In this document: positions 1-8,109 of the stretch, in pieces
Layout of the letters: each line of letters begins with the position of its first letter
Numbering within the stretch: the first letter of the stretch is position 1
Origin: CAIWXH01 sp964555675
GTDB taxonomy: Bacteria > Chloroflexota > Chloroflexia > Chloroflexales > Chloroflexaceae
Assembly (NCBI GenBank): GCA_964555675.1
Contig: CAZKTU010000005.1
Span: 1-64,000, forward strand
Reading direction: 5' to 3'
Length of the DNA: 64,000 nucleotides
Program-made: the position numbers and the translations under genes
Notes under the pieces: generated by a model
Databases searched by the model: none
Told to the model about the DNA's origin: nothing
Seen by the model: the letters and a program-made list of their open reading frames with translations, nothing else

Positions 1-43
1 GTGGATCACCATTAATCCTCTGTCCGAGTTACTCTGTGGGGTT

Positions 44-65
44 GGGCGCACACATAGGTGCGCCC
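44..65 (-). terminator. hairpin after the small gene at 66-248
   Basis: A perfect 8-bp inverted repeat (arms 44-51 and 58-65, 6-nt loop) begins directly after the TAA stop of the minus-strand gene ending at 66. Its position at a gene 3' end suggests a transcription terminator. There is no clear U-tract. Confidence 0.55.
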
Positions 66-248
66 TTACGCGATCGGGGCGTTGCTGATGTAGGCCAGGC
101 GCTGACGGCGGATGAGCGGCTCGAGCCGGGTCGCCAGGGCTGTGGCCTTGCAGAGGGCCTCGCCCGAGCTGGCGGCCCGGCCGCTGATCTTGCGGCCGTC
201 GGGCAGAGTCAGGGACCAGGCGCCGCGGCTGATGGAGATGGCGATCAT
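66..248 (-). CDS. small hypothetical protein (60 aa)
   Basis: I do not recognise the family. The 60-residue product is basic, with a beta-like N-terminus (MIAISISRGAWSLTLPDGRK) and a helical second half. Evidence that it is real: an AGGAG Shine-Dalgarno sequence at 257-261, 8 nt before the ATG, and a perfect hairpin immediately after the stop. There is no signal peptide or membrane segment. It lies upstream on the left of the DUF58 gene, which ends at 331 on the same strand, but an 82-nt space separates them, so co-transcription is uncertain. Function unknown. Confidence 0.6.
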   Translation of the reverse strand: MIAISISRGAWSLTLPDGRKISGRAASSGEALCKATALATRLEPLIRRQRLAYISNAPIA

Positions 249-330
249 GATGCTTGCTCCTGCGGTACGACGCTCTGTCGTATCTGTTGGAGCAAACGCG
301 GCCGCTCGCCGGCCTTCCTTGAGCGGGCGC

Positions 331-1548
331 TTACGGCTGGCTGACGGCGGGCTGAGGCGGGGCGTAGGCCTGTGGGCTGGGGGGCGCCTGGTAGACGGTC
401 ACCCCCGGGACCTTCGGCGCCTCGCCGGCGCCCATGTAGAGCCAGACGACCTGGTAGCCGAACTCGCGCAGGCGCAGCAGGGCGGCCCTGGTGCCCTCGG
501 TGTTGACCGAGCCGATCAGCAGCACGGTGGCCCCGGGGTGCAGTTCGCCGGCGCTGAGCTGCAGCAGGCGGGCGATCGTGGTCACCGAGTAGGTCGTGAG
601 GCGGGCCAGGGTCTCCATGATCAGCCCAAGCTGGGCGGGGCTGCGGCCGGCGGGCAGCCGGGCCAGGTGCTCGTACTCGGCGGGCGCGCCATTGGCGTAG
701 AGGCCCACGGCGTACCCAGCCGCCAGACCCTCGCGGGCCAGGGTGGCGCTGGCGCTGATCATGCGCTCGACCTGCTCGGGGTCGACGCCCTCGTAGTAGT
801 ACTCGAAGGTGTCGAGGTCGAGGAAGATCGCCAGGACGCGCGCCGTGGTCGGCTCGTAGACCCGGCTCTGCAGGCTGCCGGTGCGCGCGGTTGCGGCCCA
901 GTGGACATCCTTGAGCGGGTCGGAGGGGGCGTAGTCGCGCACGCCGATCACGCGCATGGGGTCGCGCAACAGCGAGGGCGCGCGGTGGTCGCCGATCGGG
1001 TTGCGCGCGGGCAGCCCCAGCTCGCGCAGGCTGAGCAGCCGCGGGTAGACCAGCAGGGTACTATAGATCTCCTCGTGGGCCTCGCTGGTGTAGAGGCCGA
1101 AGGGGTCGCCGCTGATCAGCTGCACCGGCCCGATGCGGTACGAGCCGCGGGCCGTCGGGCGCAGTTTGTAGCGCCAGACCACGCTCTCGTACCAGCGCAG
1201 GCTGGTGCGCCGCTGCAGGTTGCCGCCCTGGCGCCCGCCGCTATAGATTATTCTGCCGTCGACGGCGAGGTTGGCCGGCAGGCGGTCGAGGATCTGCAGG
1301 CTGGCCAGGGGCAGCAGCTTGCGATTGGTAATCTTGATCGTCAGCTCGAGCTCGTCGTCGGGGAAGGCCCGCAGCTGGCTTAGGCCGCGCTCGTAGCCGA
1401 TGCGGGCCAGGGCCCAGCGGTTCCAGAGGCTGGCCAGCCCGGCGGCGACCAGCAGCATGGCGCAGATCAGGGCCAGCCCGGCCTGGCCGGCGGCCACGGC
1501 GACCAGCAGCAGCAGAGCGAGGACGGCCAGGGTCCCTTGCTGAAACAT
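331..1548 (-). CDS. DUF58 domain-containing protein
   Basis: A 405-residue membrane-anchored DUF58 protein. Two hydrophobic helices span about residues 7-41, followed by a long soluble part. The DUF58 signature (GVRDYAPSDPLKDVHWAATA, residues 202-221) is intact. DUF58 proteins have a VWA-like fold and often sit beside MoxR ATPases and transglutaminases; no MoxR gene is visible here. The ATG at 1548 lies 1 nt after the stop of the upstream sensor kinase, so the two are almost certainly translationally coupled. The longer frame upstream of this ATG only overlaps the kinase gene. The C-terminus is Pro/Gln-rich. Exact function unknown. Confidence 0.85.
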   Translation of the reverse strand: MFQQGTLAVLALLLLVAVAAGQAGLALICAMLLVAAGLASLWNRWALARIGYERGLSQLRAFPDDELELTIKITNRKLLPLASLQILDRLPANLAVDGRIIYSGGRQGGNLQRRTSLRWYESVVWRYKLRPTARGSYRIGPVQLISGDPFGLYTSEAHEEIYSTLLVYPRLLSLRELGLPARNPIGDHRAPSLLRDPMRVIGVRDYAPSDPLKDVHWAATARTGSLQSRVYEPTTARVLAIFLDLDTFEYYYEGVDPEQVERMISASATLAREGLAAGYAVGLYANGAPAEYEHLARLPAGRSPAQLGLIMETLARLTTYSVTTIARLLQLSAGELHPGATVLLIGSVNTEGTRAALLRLREFGYQVVWLYMGAGEAPKVPGVTVYQAPPSPQAYAPPQPAVSQP

Positions 1549-1549
1549 A

Positions 1550-3136
1550 TCAGGCGCTCCGGGTCTCCTCGGTGAGCTTGCGGCGACCGAGGGGCAGGGT
1601 GAACATAAAGCGCGAGCCCTTGCCGAGCTGGCTCTCGACCCAGATCCGGCCGCCGTGGGCCTCGACGATGGCCCGGGTGAGGTAGAGACCCAGGCCGGTG
1701 CCCTGGGTCTCGCGGCGCAGGCGGTTGTCGACCCTGTAGAAGCGGCGGAAGATCGCCTCTTGCTCTTCGGGGGCGACGCCGACGCCCTGGTCGGCCACAT
1801 AGCAGACGGCCAGCTCGCCCTCGGGCCAACCGCCGATGCGGATGGTGCCGCCCTCGGGGCTATACTTGACGGCGTTTGAGACCAGATTGGCCAGCACCTG
1901 GCGCAGGCGCTCGTAGTCGCCGTGGACGGGGGGCATATCGTCGGGGAAGCGCAGCTCGAACTCGAAGCTCTCGCCGGCGCCGGGGGCCAGGGCCCGCACC
2001 ACGTCGGCGGCCAGGCTGGGCAGGGGGAAGTCGGCCAGGTCGAGGCGGATGCCGCCGGCGGTGAGGCGCGAGACGTCGAGCAAATCCTGAATCTGACGGG
2101 CGAGGCGGTCGGCCTCGTCCTCGATCACCGCCAGGCCGTCACGGTACTGCTCGGCGCTGAAGCTGACGTCGTCGCGCTGCAGGGTGCCGGCGAAGCCTTT
2201 GATAATGCTGACCGGCGTCTTCAGCTCGTGGGAGATCACCGAGATGAAGGTGCTCTGCAGCTCCTCGTCTTCTTTCTGGGCGGTGATATCGCGCACATTG
2301 GCGATCGCCCCGAGGAACTGGCCCTGGGCGCCGCGCTGGGGGGCATAGCGGCTCTGCACATAGAGCTCGCGGCCGTCGCGGGTGAGCACCTTGCCCTCGA
2401 CCACCGGGTTGGGGGCGAAGGGCAGGCGCTGGAGGGGGCAGTCGACCAGGCAGATATTGGCGCCCTGGGTATTATGGATGCCCAGAACCTCGGCGCAGGG
2501 GCGGCCGATAGCCTCCTCGCGGGGCCAGCCGGTCAGCTGCTCCATGGCCTTATTGAAGGTGGTGATGCGCCAGCGGCTATCGATGATCATCACGCCGTCG
2601 GCCGACTGCTCGATCGTCGCGTCGAGGCGCTGCTTCTCGCGCAGGACGCTCTGGTAGAGGCGGGCATTGGAGACGGCGATCGCGGCCTGGTCGGCGAAGT
2701 CTTGCAGGACCTGGCGGTCGTCGGGCGAGAAGGCCACATTGAGCGCGGCGCGGAAGACATAGATCACCCCGACGGGGGTATCGCGCAGGGTGAGGGGCAG
2801 GGCGATCATCTGGCGCAGGGTCAGGCCGGTGTCGGCGGCAACCTCGCGCAGGGCGGCCTCGCCGCGGCGGGCCAGGTCGGGTAGGGGCAGATTGAGCAGG
2901 CGGGCGAAGGCGGGCCAGTCTTCGCGGGGCAGGCGGGCCGAGGCGCGGATGCGCAGCTCGTCGCCGCCCTCTTCGTCGTAGAGGGCGATCAGGCCCGAGG
3001 TGCCGGCGGTCACCTCGACTGCGTAGCCGATCACCAGGGACAGCACGCTGACCAGATCGAGCTGCGCCGTCATCGCGCGGCTGATCTGGAGCAGGTACTC
3101 GCGTTGCCGCAGGCGGTGATCTTCAGGCTCGCTCAT
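1550..3136 (-). CDS. GAF-PAS sensor histidine kinase
   Basis: A 528-residue cytoplasmic histidine kinase. Order: GAF domain (about 10-160), PAS domain (about 170-290, with Cys214, Cys229 and Cys233), dimerisation domain with phospho-acceptor His303 in SHELKTP, then an HATPase domain with N, G1 (DQGVGV) and G2 (GTGLGLYL) boxes. No membrane segments are seen. The ATG at 3136 was chosen over one six codons upstream because GGAGGAG precedes it. An extended -10 (TGG-TACAAT) lies about 17 nt upstream. No response regulator is adjacent; the DUF58 gene follows after 1 nt. The signal sensed is unknown. Confidence 0.9.
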   Translation of the reverse strand: MSEPEDHRLRQREYLLQISRAMTAQLDLVSVLSLVIGYAVEVTAGTSGLIALYDEEGGDELRIRASARLPREDWPAFARLLNLPLPDLARRGEAALREVAADTGLTLRQMIALPLTLRDTPVGVIYVFRAALNVAFSPDDRQVLQDFADQAAIAVSNARLYQSVLREKQRLDATIEQSADGVMIIDSRWRITTFNKAMEQLTGWPREEAIGRPCAEVLGIHNTQGANICLVDCPLQRLPFAPNPVVEGKVLTRDGRELYVQSRYAPQRGAQGQFLGAIANVRDITAQKEDEELQSTFISVISHELKTPVSIIKGFAGTLQRDDVSFSAEQYRDGLAVIEDEADRLARQIQDLLDVSRLTAGGIRLDLADFPLPSLAADVVRALAPGAGESFEFELRFPDDMPPVHGDYERLRQVLANLVSNAVKYSPEGGTIRIGGWPEGELAVCYVADQGVGVAPEEQEAIFRRFYRVDNRLRRETQGTGLGLYLTRAIVEAHGGRIWVESQLGKGSRFMFTLPLGRRKLTEETRSA

Positions 3137-3152
3137 GGCTCCTCCGGCGGGC

Positions 3153-3161
3153 ATTGTACCA
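3153..3161 (-). promoter_or_regulatory. extended -10 of the GAF-PAS kinase gene
   Basis: The minus strand reads TGG-TACAAT, an extended -10. The predicted start point is about 7-10 nt before the ATG at 3136, leaving a very short leader that just includes the GGAGGAG ribosome site. No good -35 is seen. Confidence 0.5.
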
Positions 3162-3234
3162 CAGGGCCGCGCCGCCCCGGCTTATCTCTGACAAGGCTTT
3201 ACAACGCCATGGATGGCACATGATCCGACATGTT

Positions 3235-3250
3235 AAACATTATCATGTTT
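3235..3250. promoter_or_regulatory. palindrome, possible operator
   Basis: AAACAT-TATC-ATGTTT is a perfect 6-bp inverted repeat with a 4-nt spacer. It sits in the AT-richer divergent region upstream of the HTH gene. Its form fits a dimeric regulator site; the binding protein is unknown. Confidence 0.3.
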
Positions 3251-3386
3251 GTAGTGCAACCTGGACCGCCATACTGCGCCATGTCGTAAACGCACAGGTG
3301 TTTGCTGGTGGGTGCGCTGGAGCGCATGGGCATCATGTCGTCGGCCGTAGCGGTCAGGGGCCGCGGATACTATTTACAAATAGGAC

Positions 3387-3415
3387 TCGACAGGCTGCGG
3401 GGGGCATGATATGAT
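3387..3415 (+). promoter_or_regulatory. sigma-70-type promoter upstream of the HTH gene
   Basis: TCGACA (3387-3392), a 17-nt spacer, then TATGAT (3410-3415). This is one of the better matches to the vegetative consensus in the window and lies 81 nt upstream of the HTH gene start. Confidence 0.55.
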
Positions 3416-3496
3416 AATAAATACTTACACTTCAGAAGAGATGAGGCGGTCTGGAGCGCCGCAATTGGCAACAGCGTTGGCGAAGGAGTGGAGGCC

Positions 3497-3784
3497 ATGG
3501 AGCTCGACGTCTCCAGCAAGCGGGCCAAAAAGCTCATCCGTGAGCACGGGCTATCAGAGGAAGAGATCCAGCAGATTGTCGCCTCGGCGCGCATCAACCT
3601 GGCCACCTTTGACCCCGAGTACCGCACCAACGTGACTCAGATCGCCGAGGATCTGCAGAAGAGCCGGCCAACGATCTATGGCTGGGCCGACCGAGCGATC
3701 GCCGCCACCATTCACTCGCTGCGCAACATCCGCACCGGCCGCCCGCCCAAAGAGCGCGAGCGGGCGAACGGCGCCGAGCTCTAG
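3497..3784 (+). CDS. small helix-turn-helix protein
   Basis: A 95-residue basic protein. Residues about 40-70 (NVTQIAEDLQKSRPTIYGWA) look like a helix-turn-helix of the resolvase/transposase-regulator kind, so DNA binding is likely. The ATG at 3497 is preferred over the GTG at 3488 because AGGAG (3484-3488) lies 8 nt before it. It has its own promoter (3387-3415). The roadblock gene starts 98 nt downstream behind a separate TATAAT, so this protein could regulate the polarity module, but nothing in the sequence proves it. Confidence 0.75.
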   Translation: MELDVSSKRAKKLIREHGLSEEEIQQIVASARINLATFDPEYRTNVTQIAEDLQKSRPTIYGWADRAIAATIHSLRNIRTGRPPKERERANGAEL

Positions 3785-3824
3785 GGCCTGGGGCCGACGG
3801 ACACGGCACTGTTTTTGCGGCGTG

Positions 3825-3830
3825 TATAAT
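3825..3830 (+). promoter_or_regulatory. -10 element of first roadblock gene
   Basis: A consensus TATAAT lies 52 nt before the roadblock ATG at 3883. No matching -35 was found. Confidence 0.45.
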
Positions 3831-3882
3831 AGGCAGGCGCAGCGCGCGCTTCCGTGGCTCGCGCGAGACAGGAGACCACCCT

Positions 3883-4254
3883 ATGAGCACCAGCACCAAC
3901 CTGAAGGCGCTGCTCGGGCGCTTCCGTGCGGTGGAGAGCATAGAGCTGGCGGCGGTGGTCGCCACTGATGGCCTGCTGATCGAGAGCGCGGCCAGCCCCG
4001 AGGTCGACGTCGACGCCATCTGCGCCGTGGCCTCGAACGGCCTGGCGATGGCCGAGGCACTGGGTCGCGAGATCGACAAGGGCGGGACCATCCAGACCAT
4101 GCTCGAGTACGAGGACGGCCTGGTGCTGATTGAGCCGATCAGCGCCGACGCGATGCTGCTGTTGCTGGCCAATGCCCGCGACGACCTGGGCTATGTGCGC
4201 TTCCTGGTTGCCAAGCACCGTGGGGATATGCTCGACGCTCTGGGCGCGATCTAA
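3883..4254 (+). CDS. roadblock/LC7 domain protein (MglB-like)
   Basis: A 123-residue single-domain roadblock/LC7 protein, the family that includes MglB, the GTPase-activating partner of MglA. The signature VATDGLLIESAA (about residues 27-38) and the alternating helix/strand layout fill the whole length. AGGAG lies 8 nt before the ATG and TATAAT at 3825-3830 gives it a promoter. A second roadblock gene, an MglA-like GTPase and a DUF4388 protein follow on the same strand, so it probably acts in the same small-GTPase signalling circuit. Confidence 0.88.
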   Translation: MSTSTNLKALLGRFRAVESIELAAVVATDGLLIESAASPEVDVDAICAVASNGLAMAEALGREIDKGGTIQTMLEYEDGLVLIEPISADAMLLLLANARDDLGYVRFLVAKHRGDMLDALGAI

Positions 4255-4266
4255 TCTGCTATGTGC

Positions 4267-4272
4267 TATAAT
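4267..4272 (+). promoter_or_regulatory. -10 element of second roadblock gene
   Basis: A consensus TATAAT lies 55 nt before the ATG at 4328, so the downstream genes can be transcribed separately from the first roadblock gene. No clear -35. Confidence 0.45.
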
Positions 4273-4327
4273 TTCGTGGAGCGTGCGACCGGGAGCCCTC
4301 CGACTAGCTCATGTAAGGTAGGCCGCG

Positions 4328-4822
4328 ATGGACCCACAGCTGACTAGTATCATCGTCCCCACGGAAGAGCTCGGTCAGATCGAGGAGTGCCTCCTGCGAC
4401 TGGTCGAGGACACCGGCAGCGACTACGCGCTCCTGCTCGACAAGAGCGGCCAGGTGATCTCCTCCAAGGGCGATGGCGATCGCCAGGATATCACCGCCCT
4501 CGGCGCGCTGATCGCCGGCGTCTTCGCCTCTTCGCGCGAGGTGGCCAAGCTCTTGCGCGAGCGCGACTTCCGCGCGTCCTTCCAGCAGGGCGTCCGCGAG
4601 AATATCTTTATCGCCCTGATCGAAGAGCAGTGGATCCTCTGCATTATCTTCAATAAGGGCACCCATATCGGCCTGGTCAAGGTGCTGACCAAAAAGGCCA
4701 CAGACGAGCTCGCCTCCGTGCTCGAGCGCGTCCGCCAGCAGCACAAGGCGCGCGATGAGGTGCTCGGCTCGTCGTTCCGGACCTCGATGGAGGATACCAT
4801 CGACCTGCTGTTCCGCGACTAG
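4328..4822 (+). CDS. roadblock/LC7 domain protein, MglB-like GAP candidate
   Basis: A 164-residue roadblock/LC7 protein. The core covers about residues 15-130 (DYALLLDKSGQVISSKGDGD; later WILCIIFNKGTHIGLVKV) and is followed by a charged C-terminal helix. Length and layout are close to MglB, which stimulates GTP hydrolysis by MglA and sets cell polarity in gliding bacteria. The MglA-like gene begins 108 nt downstream on the same strand, supporting that partnership. Which of the two roadblock proteins is the GAP cannot be decided from sequence alone. Confidence 0.88.
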   Translation: MDPQLTSIIVPTEELGQIEECLLRLVEDTGSDYALLLDKSGQVISSKGDGDRQDITALGALIAGVFASSREVAKLLRERDFRASFQQGVRENIFIALIEEQWILCIIFNKGTHIGLVKVLTKKATDELASVLERVRQQHKARDEVLGSSFRTSMEDTIDLLFRD

Positions 4823-4930
4823 CCGCCGGGCGCGGCCGGGCTGCCGCACCCCGCGCGGCCGTCGGCCCCCTCGCGGAGGGCCGCTGCCTGCGCCCTAGCC
4901 GCCCCACTGTACAGGCATGCGAGAGGACCT

Positions 4931-5518
4931 ATGGCGCTGATCAACGTTGCGGCACGTGAGATCCACTGCAAGATCGTCTACTATGGCCCGGGTATGTGCG
5001 GGAAGACGACGAATCTGCAGTATATCCATAGCCAGGTGCCGAAAGACGTCAAGGGTGATTTGCTCTCGATCGCCACTGAGACTGAGCGCACCCTCTTCTT
5101 CGACTTTCTCCCCCTCGATCTTGGTAAAGTGCGCGGCTTCCAGACCCGCTTTCACCTCTACACCGTCCCCGGGCAGGTGCTCTATGAGCGCACCCGCGTG
5201 GCGGTGCTCAACGGGGCCGACGGCGTGGTCTTTGTGGCCGACTCGAACAAGAACAAGATGCAGGAGAACGTCAACAGCCTCAAGGAGTTGGCGCAGAACG
5301 TCACCCGGCAGAACAAGAAGTTCGCCGAGTTCCCGATTGTGATCCAGTATAACAAGCGCGACCTGCCCAAGGATGTCCTGGCCTCGGTCGCCACGATGGA
5401 CCACTTTCTCGGGGTGACGAAGATGAGCTGGCCCCGCGTCGAGGCCGTCGCAACCATCGGCACGGGGGTCTTCGAGACGCTCCGCGCGATCAGCCGGGCC
5501 GTGATCAGCAAGCTGTAG
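4931..5518 (+). CDS. MglA-like Ras-type GTPase
   Basis: A 195-residue small GTPase of the MglA family, full length. Visible motifs: P-loop GPGMCGKTT (about residues 19-27), the switch region with DFLPLDLG, YTVPGQ in the Walker B/G3 position (Thr-Val-Pro-Gly-Gln instead of DxxG, as in MglA), and NKRD as G4. MglA switches front-rear polarity in gliding bacteria. It is followed after 51 nt by a DUF4388 gene and preceded by two roadblock genes, a common arrangement in environmental bacteria. The target in this organism is unknown. Confidence 0.92.
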   Translation: MALINVAAREIHCKIVYYGPGMCGKTTNLQYIHSQVPKDVKGDLLSIATETERTLFFDFLPLDLGKVRGFQTRFHLYTVPGQVLYERTRVAVLNGADGVVFVADSNKNKMQENVNSLKELAQNVTRQNKKFAEFPIVIQYNKRDLPKDVLASVATMDHFLGVTKMSWPRVEAVATIGTGVFETLRAISRAVISKL

Positions 5519-5569
5519 ACGCCGGGTCCGGCACGCAGCGGCGCATGCAGCGCCCAGGGTTGAACAGCT

Positions 5570-6370
5570 ATGGCCCTCGCAGGCGACCTGAGCGAGTTTC
5601 CGCTCACCGATATCATTCAGCTGGTGCAGCTCAGCAAGCAGACCGGCGGCGTCCACATCCGTGGGCAGCGGGCCGGGCAGCTCTTCGAGGGCTGGCTCTT
5701 CTTCCGCGACGGCAAGATTGTCGGGGCCAATATGGCCGGCCATCAGCCCCTCGAGGCCGTCTACACCTTCTTCACCCTCGTCTCCGGGCCCTTCGCCTTC
5801 CACGATGATAAACGTATCGAGACCCCCACGATCAGCGTCTCGAACGAGGTGATCATCATGGAGGGGGTGATGCGCCAGGACGCCTGGGCCACCATCCACC
5901 AGCACGTCCCTTCGATGGGCATGGTGCCGCGCCTGGTGCTCAACCCCACCACGGGCTCGTCGGAGATCAACCTCGAGCCCGAGGAGTGGCGCGTGCTCAC
6001 GATGGTCAACGGCAAGAATACGATCGCTCAGATCGCCCAGCGCAGCGGCCTGGGCGAGTTCCGCTCGTGCGAGATCGTGGTCCAGTTGCTCCAGAGCGGC
6101 CTGATCGAGATGCGCGACCCCAGCCCCGGCGAGGCCCTCGCCCCCGAGTTCGAGCGCATCGCCGCCGGCTATGTCGGGTCGGGGGCCTCGGCCCTCCTCG
6201 AAGAGGCCTACCGCCTCGCCGGGGTCCCTGACCCCAGTCGGGCCACGGGCGAGCAGCTCTTCGCCGTCGTCGATCACTTCGAGCGCGGCGTCGCTCGCGT
6301 CCTCGACGCTGCCCGCGCCCGCGAGGCCGCAGGCCAGCTGCGCTCACGGGCCACAGAGCTGCTCAGTTAA
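5570..6370 (+). CDS. DUF4388 (PATAN) domain protein
   Basis: A 266-residue protein with an N-terminal DUF4388 domain (about 1-105; GDLSEFPLTDIIQLVQLSKQ, then LFFRDGKIVGA), a middle winged-helix-like part (EEWRVLTMVNGKNTIAQIAQ) and an Ala-rich helical C-terminus. DUF4388/PATAN domains are found next to receiver domains and MglA-type GTPases and are thought to be protein-interaction modules. Its position directly after the MglA-like gene suggests an effector or scaffold of that switch. The ATG at 5570 has only a weak upstream purine run. Confidence 0.85.
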   Translation: MALAGDLSEFPLTDIIQLVQLSKQTGGVHIRGQRAGQLFEGWLFFRDGKIVGANMAGHQPLEAVYTFFTLVSGPFAFHDDKRIETPTISVSNEVIIMEGVMRQDAWATIHQHVPSMGMVPRLVLNPTTGSSEINLEPEEWRVLTMVNGKNTIAQIAQRSGLGEFRSCEIVVQLLQSGLIEMRDPSPGEALAPEFERIAAGYVGSGASALLEEAYRLAGVPDPSRATGEQLFAVVDHFERGVARVLDAARAREAAGQLRSRATELLS

Positions 6371-6444
6371 ATGCTCGCAAGCCCTGCTTATGGGGGGGCA
6401 AGCCATGCCTGTGACGCTCCGCGAGGAAGCTTCTGCTGGCGGTT

Positions 6445-6472
6445 TTGCGCTGTGGTTGGGATGTGGTAAAAT
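6445..6472 (+). promoter_or_regulatory. promoter of purH
   Basis: TTGCGC (6445-6450), 16-nt spacer, TAAAAT (6467-6472). It lies 79 nt upstream of the purH ATG, after the end of the DUF4388 gene. Confidence 0.5.
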
Positions 6473-6550
6473 AGCGCGGCTTGCGACCCCGCCCGTCGCC
6501 TCGGGTAGGGTCGCTTTCTGTTGTTCCCACGAGGGGGGAAGCTCCTCGAT

Positions 6551-8089
6551 ATGAAGCCTACAGGGGGGCGCGTGCGCGCCTTGTTGAGTGTCTACGATAA
6601 GACGGGCATCGCCGAGCTGGCCCACGCGCTCCACGCCCTCGGCGTCGAGCTGATCTCGACCGGCAATACGCAGCGGCTGCTCGCCGAGGCCGGCATCCCG
6701 GCTCAGCCGGTCAGCGCGGTCACCGGTTTCCCCGAGATCCTCGATGGGCGGGTCAAGACGCTGCACCCGGCCATCCACGCGGGCCTGCTCGCCCGCCGCG
6801 ATCTGCCCGCCCACCTCGCCCAGCTCGAGGAGCACGGCCTGGCCCCGATCGACCTGCTGGTGGTCAACCTCTACCCCTTCAGGCAGACGGTCGCCCGCCC
6901 CGACGTGACCCTCGCCGAGGCCGTCGAGCAGATCGATATTGGGGGCGTGGCCCTGCTGCGGGCCGCCGCCAAGAACTTCGACCACGTCATCCCCCTGGTC
7001 GACCCGGCCGACTACCCGGCGGCCCTGGCCGGCCTGCGCGAGGGCAAGCTCGACCCGGCCCTCAGGCGTCGGCTCGCCGCCAAGACCTTCGCCCACACCG
7101 CCGCCTACGACGCCGCGATCGCCGCCTATCTGGCCGATGAGCCGCTGCCCGAGACGCTCACCATGGCCTGGCCCAAGGCCCAGCCCCTGCGCTACGGCGA
7201 GAATCCTCACCAGCAGGCGGCCCTCTACGGGGCCTTCCATAGCATGTTCGAGCAGCTCCACGGCAAGGAGCTCTCGTACAATAATATCCTCGACACCGGC
7301 GCCGCCGCCGAGCTGATCGAGGAGTTCCCCGCCGCCGAGGCCGCCGCCGTGGCGATCGTCAAGCATACCAACCCCTGCGGTGTCGGCACAGGCGCCAGCC
7401 TGCTCGCGGCCTGGGAGCATGCCCTGGCCACCGACCGCGAGGCGCCCTTCGGCGGGATCATCTGTGTCAATCGGCCCCTCGACCTGCCCCTCGCCGAGGC
7501 GATCGCCGAGATTTTTACCGAGATTATTATCGCCCCCGACTTCGCCCCCGCGGCCCTGGCCCTGCTCGCCAAGAAGAAGAACCTGCGCCTGCTGCGGGCC
7601 ACAGGGCCGGTGACCGTGCGCGGCGAGCTGTTGCTGCGCAGCGTCCCCGGCGGCGTGCTGGCCCAGGAGGCCGACCGTAGCCCCCTGGCCGACGAGGAGC
7701 GGCGCGTGGTGACGCGGCGCGCCCCTACCGACGCCGAGTGGCAGGCCCTGCGCTTCGGCTGGCGGGTCGTGAAGCATGTCAAGTCGAACGCGATCGTCTA
7801 CGCCGGCCCCGGGCGCACCCTCGGCATCGGCGCGGGCCAGATGAGCCGGGTCGACAGCTCGCGCCTGGCGGTCTGGAAGGCCCAGAACGCCGGCCTGTCC
7901 CTTGCGGGGAGCGTGGTGGCCAGCGACGCGCTCTTCCCCTTCGCCGACGGGGTCGAGGCGGCCCTGCAGGCCGGGGCCACGGCGATTATCCAGCCCGGCG
8001 GCTCGGTGCGCGACGCCGAGGTGATCGCCGCCGCCGACGCGGCGGGGGCCGCGATGGTCTTCACCGGCAGACGCCATTTCCGTCACTAA
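6551..8089 (+). CDS. purH: bifunctional AICAR formyltransferase / IMP cyclohydrolase
   Basis: PurH catalyses the last two steps of IMP synthesis: AICAR to FAICAR with 10-formyl-tetrahydrofolate, then ring closure to IMP. The 512-residue product is full length. The N-terminal cyclohydrolase (MGS-like) domain starts ALLSVYDKTGIAELA and includes the GRVKTLHP loop; the C-terminal transformylase domain carries KHTNPCG with its catalytic Lys-His pair. The ATG at 6551 follows AGGGGGGAA by 10 nt; a TTG ten codons upstream is less likely. hisIE starts 20 nt after the stop, a sensible pairing because AICAR is the by-product of histidine synthesis. Confidence 0.97.
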   Translation: MKPTGGRVRALLSVYDKTGIAELAHALHALGVELISTGNTQRLLAEAGIPAQPVSAVTGFPEILDGRVKTLHPAIHAGLLARRDLPAHLAQLEEHGLAPIDLLVVNLYPFRQTVARPDVTLAEAVEQIDIGGVALLRAAAKNFDHVIPLVDPADYPAALAGLREGKLDPALRRRLAAKTFAHTAAYDAAIAAYLADEPLPETLTMAWPKAQPLRYGENPHQQAALYGAFHSMFEQLHGKELSYNNILDTGAAAELIEEFPAAEAAAVAIVKHTNPCGVGTGASLLAAWEHALATDREAPFGGIICVNRPLDLPLAEAIAEIFTEIIIAPDFAPAALALLAKKKNLRLLRATGPVTVRGELLLRSVPGGVLAQEADRSPLADEERRVVTRRAPTDAEWQALRFGWRVVKHVKSNAIVYAGPGRTLGIGAGQMSRVDSSRLAVWKAQNAGLSLAGSVVASDALFPFADGVEAALQAGATAIIQPGGSVRDAEVIAAADAAGAAMVFTGRRHFRH

Positions 8090-8109
8090 GGTGACCTCAG
8101 CGAGAGTGT

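Larger units (their letters stand above)
3137..3496. other. 360-bp divergent intergenic region
   Basis: No convincing gene lies here; an 86-codon frame at 3154-3414 lacks an RBS and family features. The region is less GC-rich than the flanks. It holds the kinase promoter at its left edge, a sigma-70-type promoter for the HTH gene at 3387-3415, and a small palindrome at 3235-3250 (AAACAT, 4-nt spacer, ATGTTT) that could be an operator. Confidence 0.6.

Noticed and set aside
36..344. 102-codon ORF on the plus strand at the left end
   Set aside because: It overlaps a better supported minus-strand gene with RBS and terminator.
3154..3414. 86-codon ORF in the divergent region
   Set aside because: No ribosome site, no recognisable family, and codon use unlike the neighbours.
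4895..6277. 460-codon antisense ORF over MglA and DUF4388 genes
   Set aside because: It is a high-GC shadow frame with no family features or RBS; the opposite strand encodes clear families. The same applies to long shadows such as 14100-15995 and 6344-8086.
6371..6550. Purine riboswitch upstream of purH
   Set aside because: No purine aptamer features; only a promoter and a short hairpin near the ribosome site.
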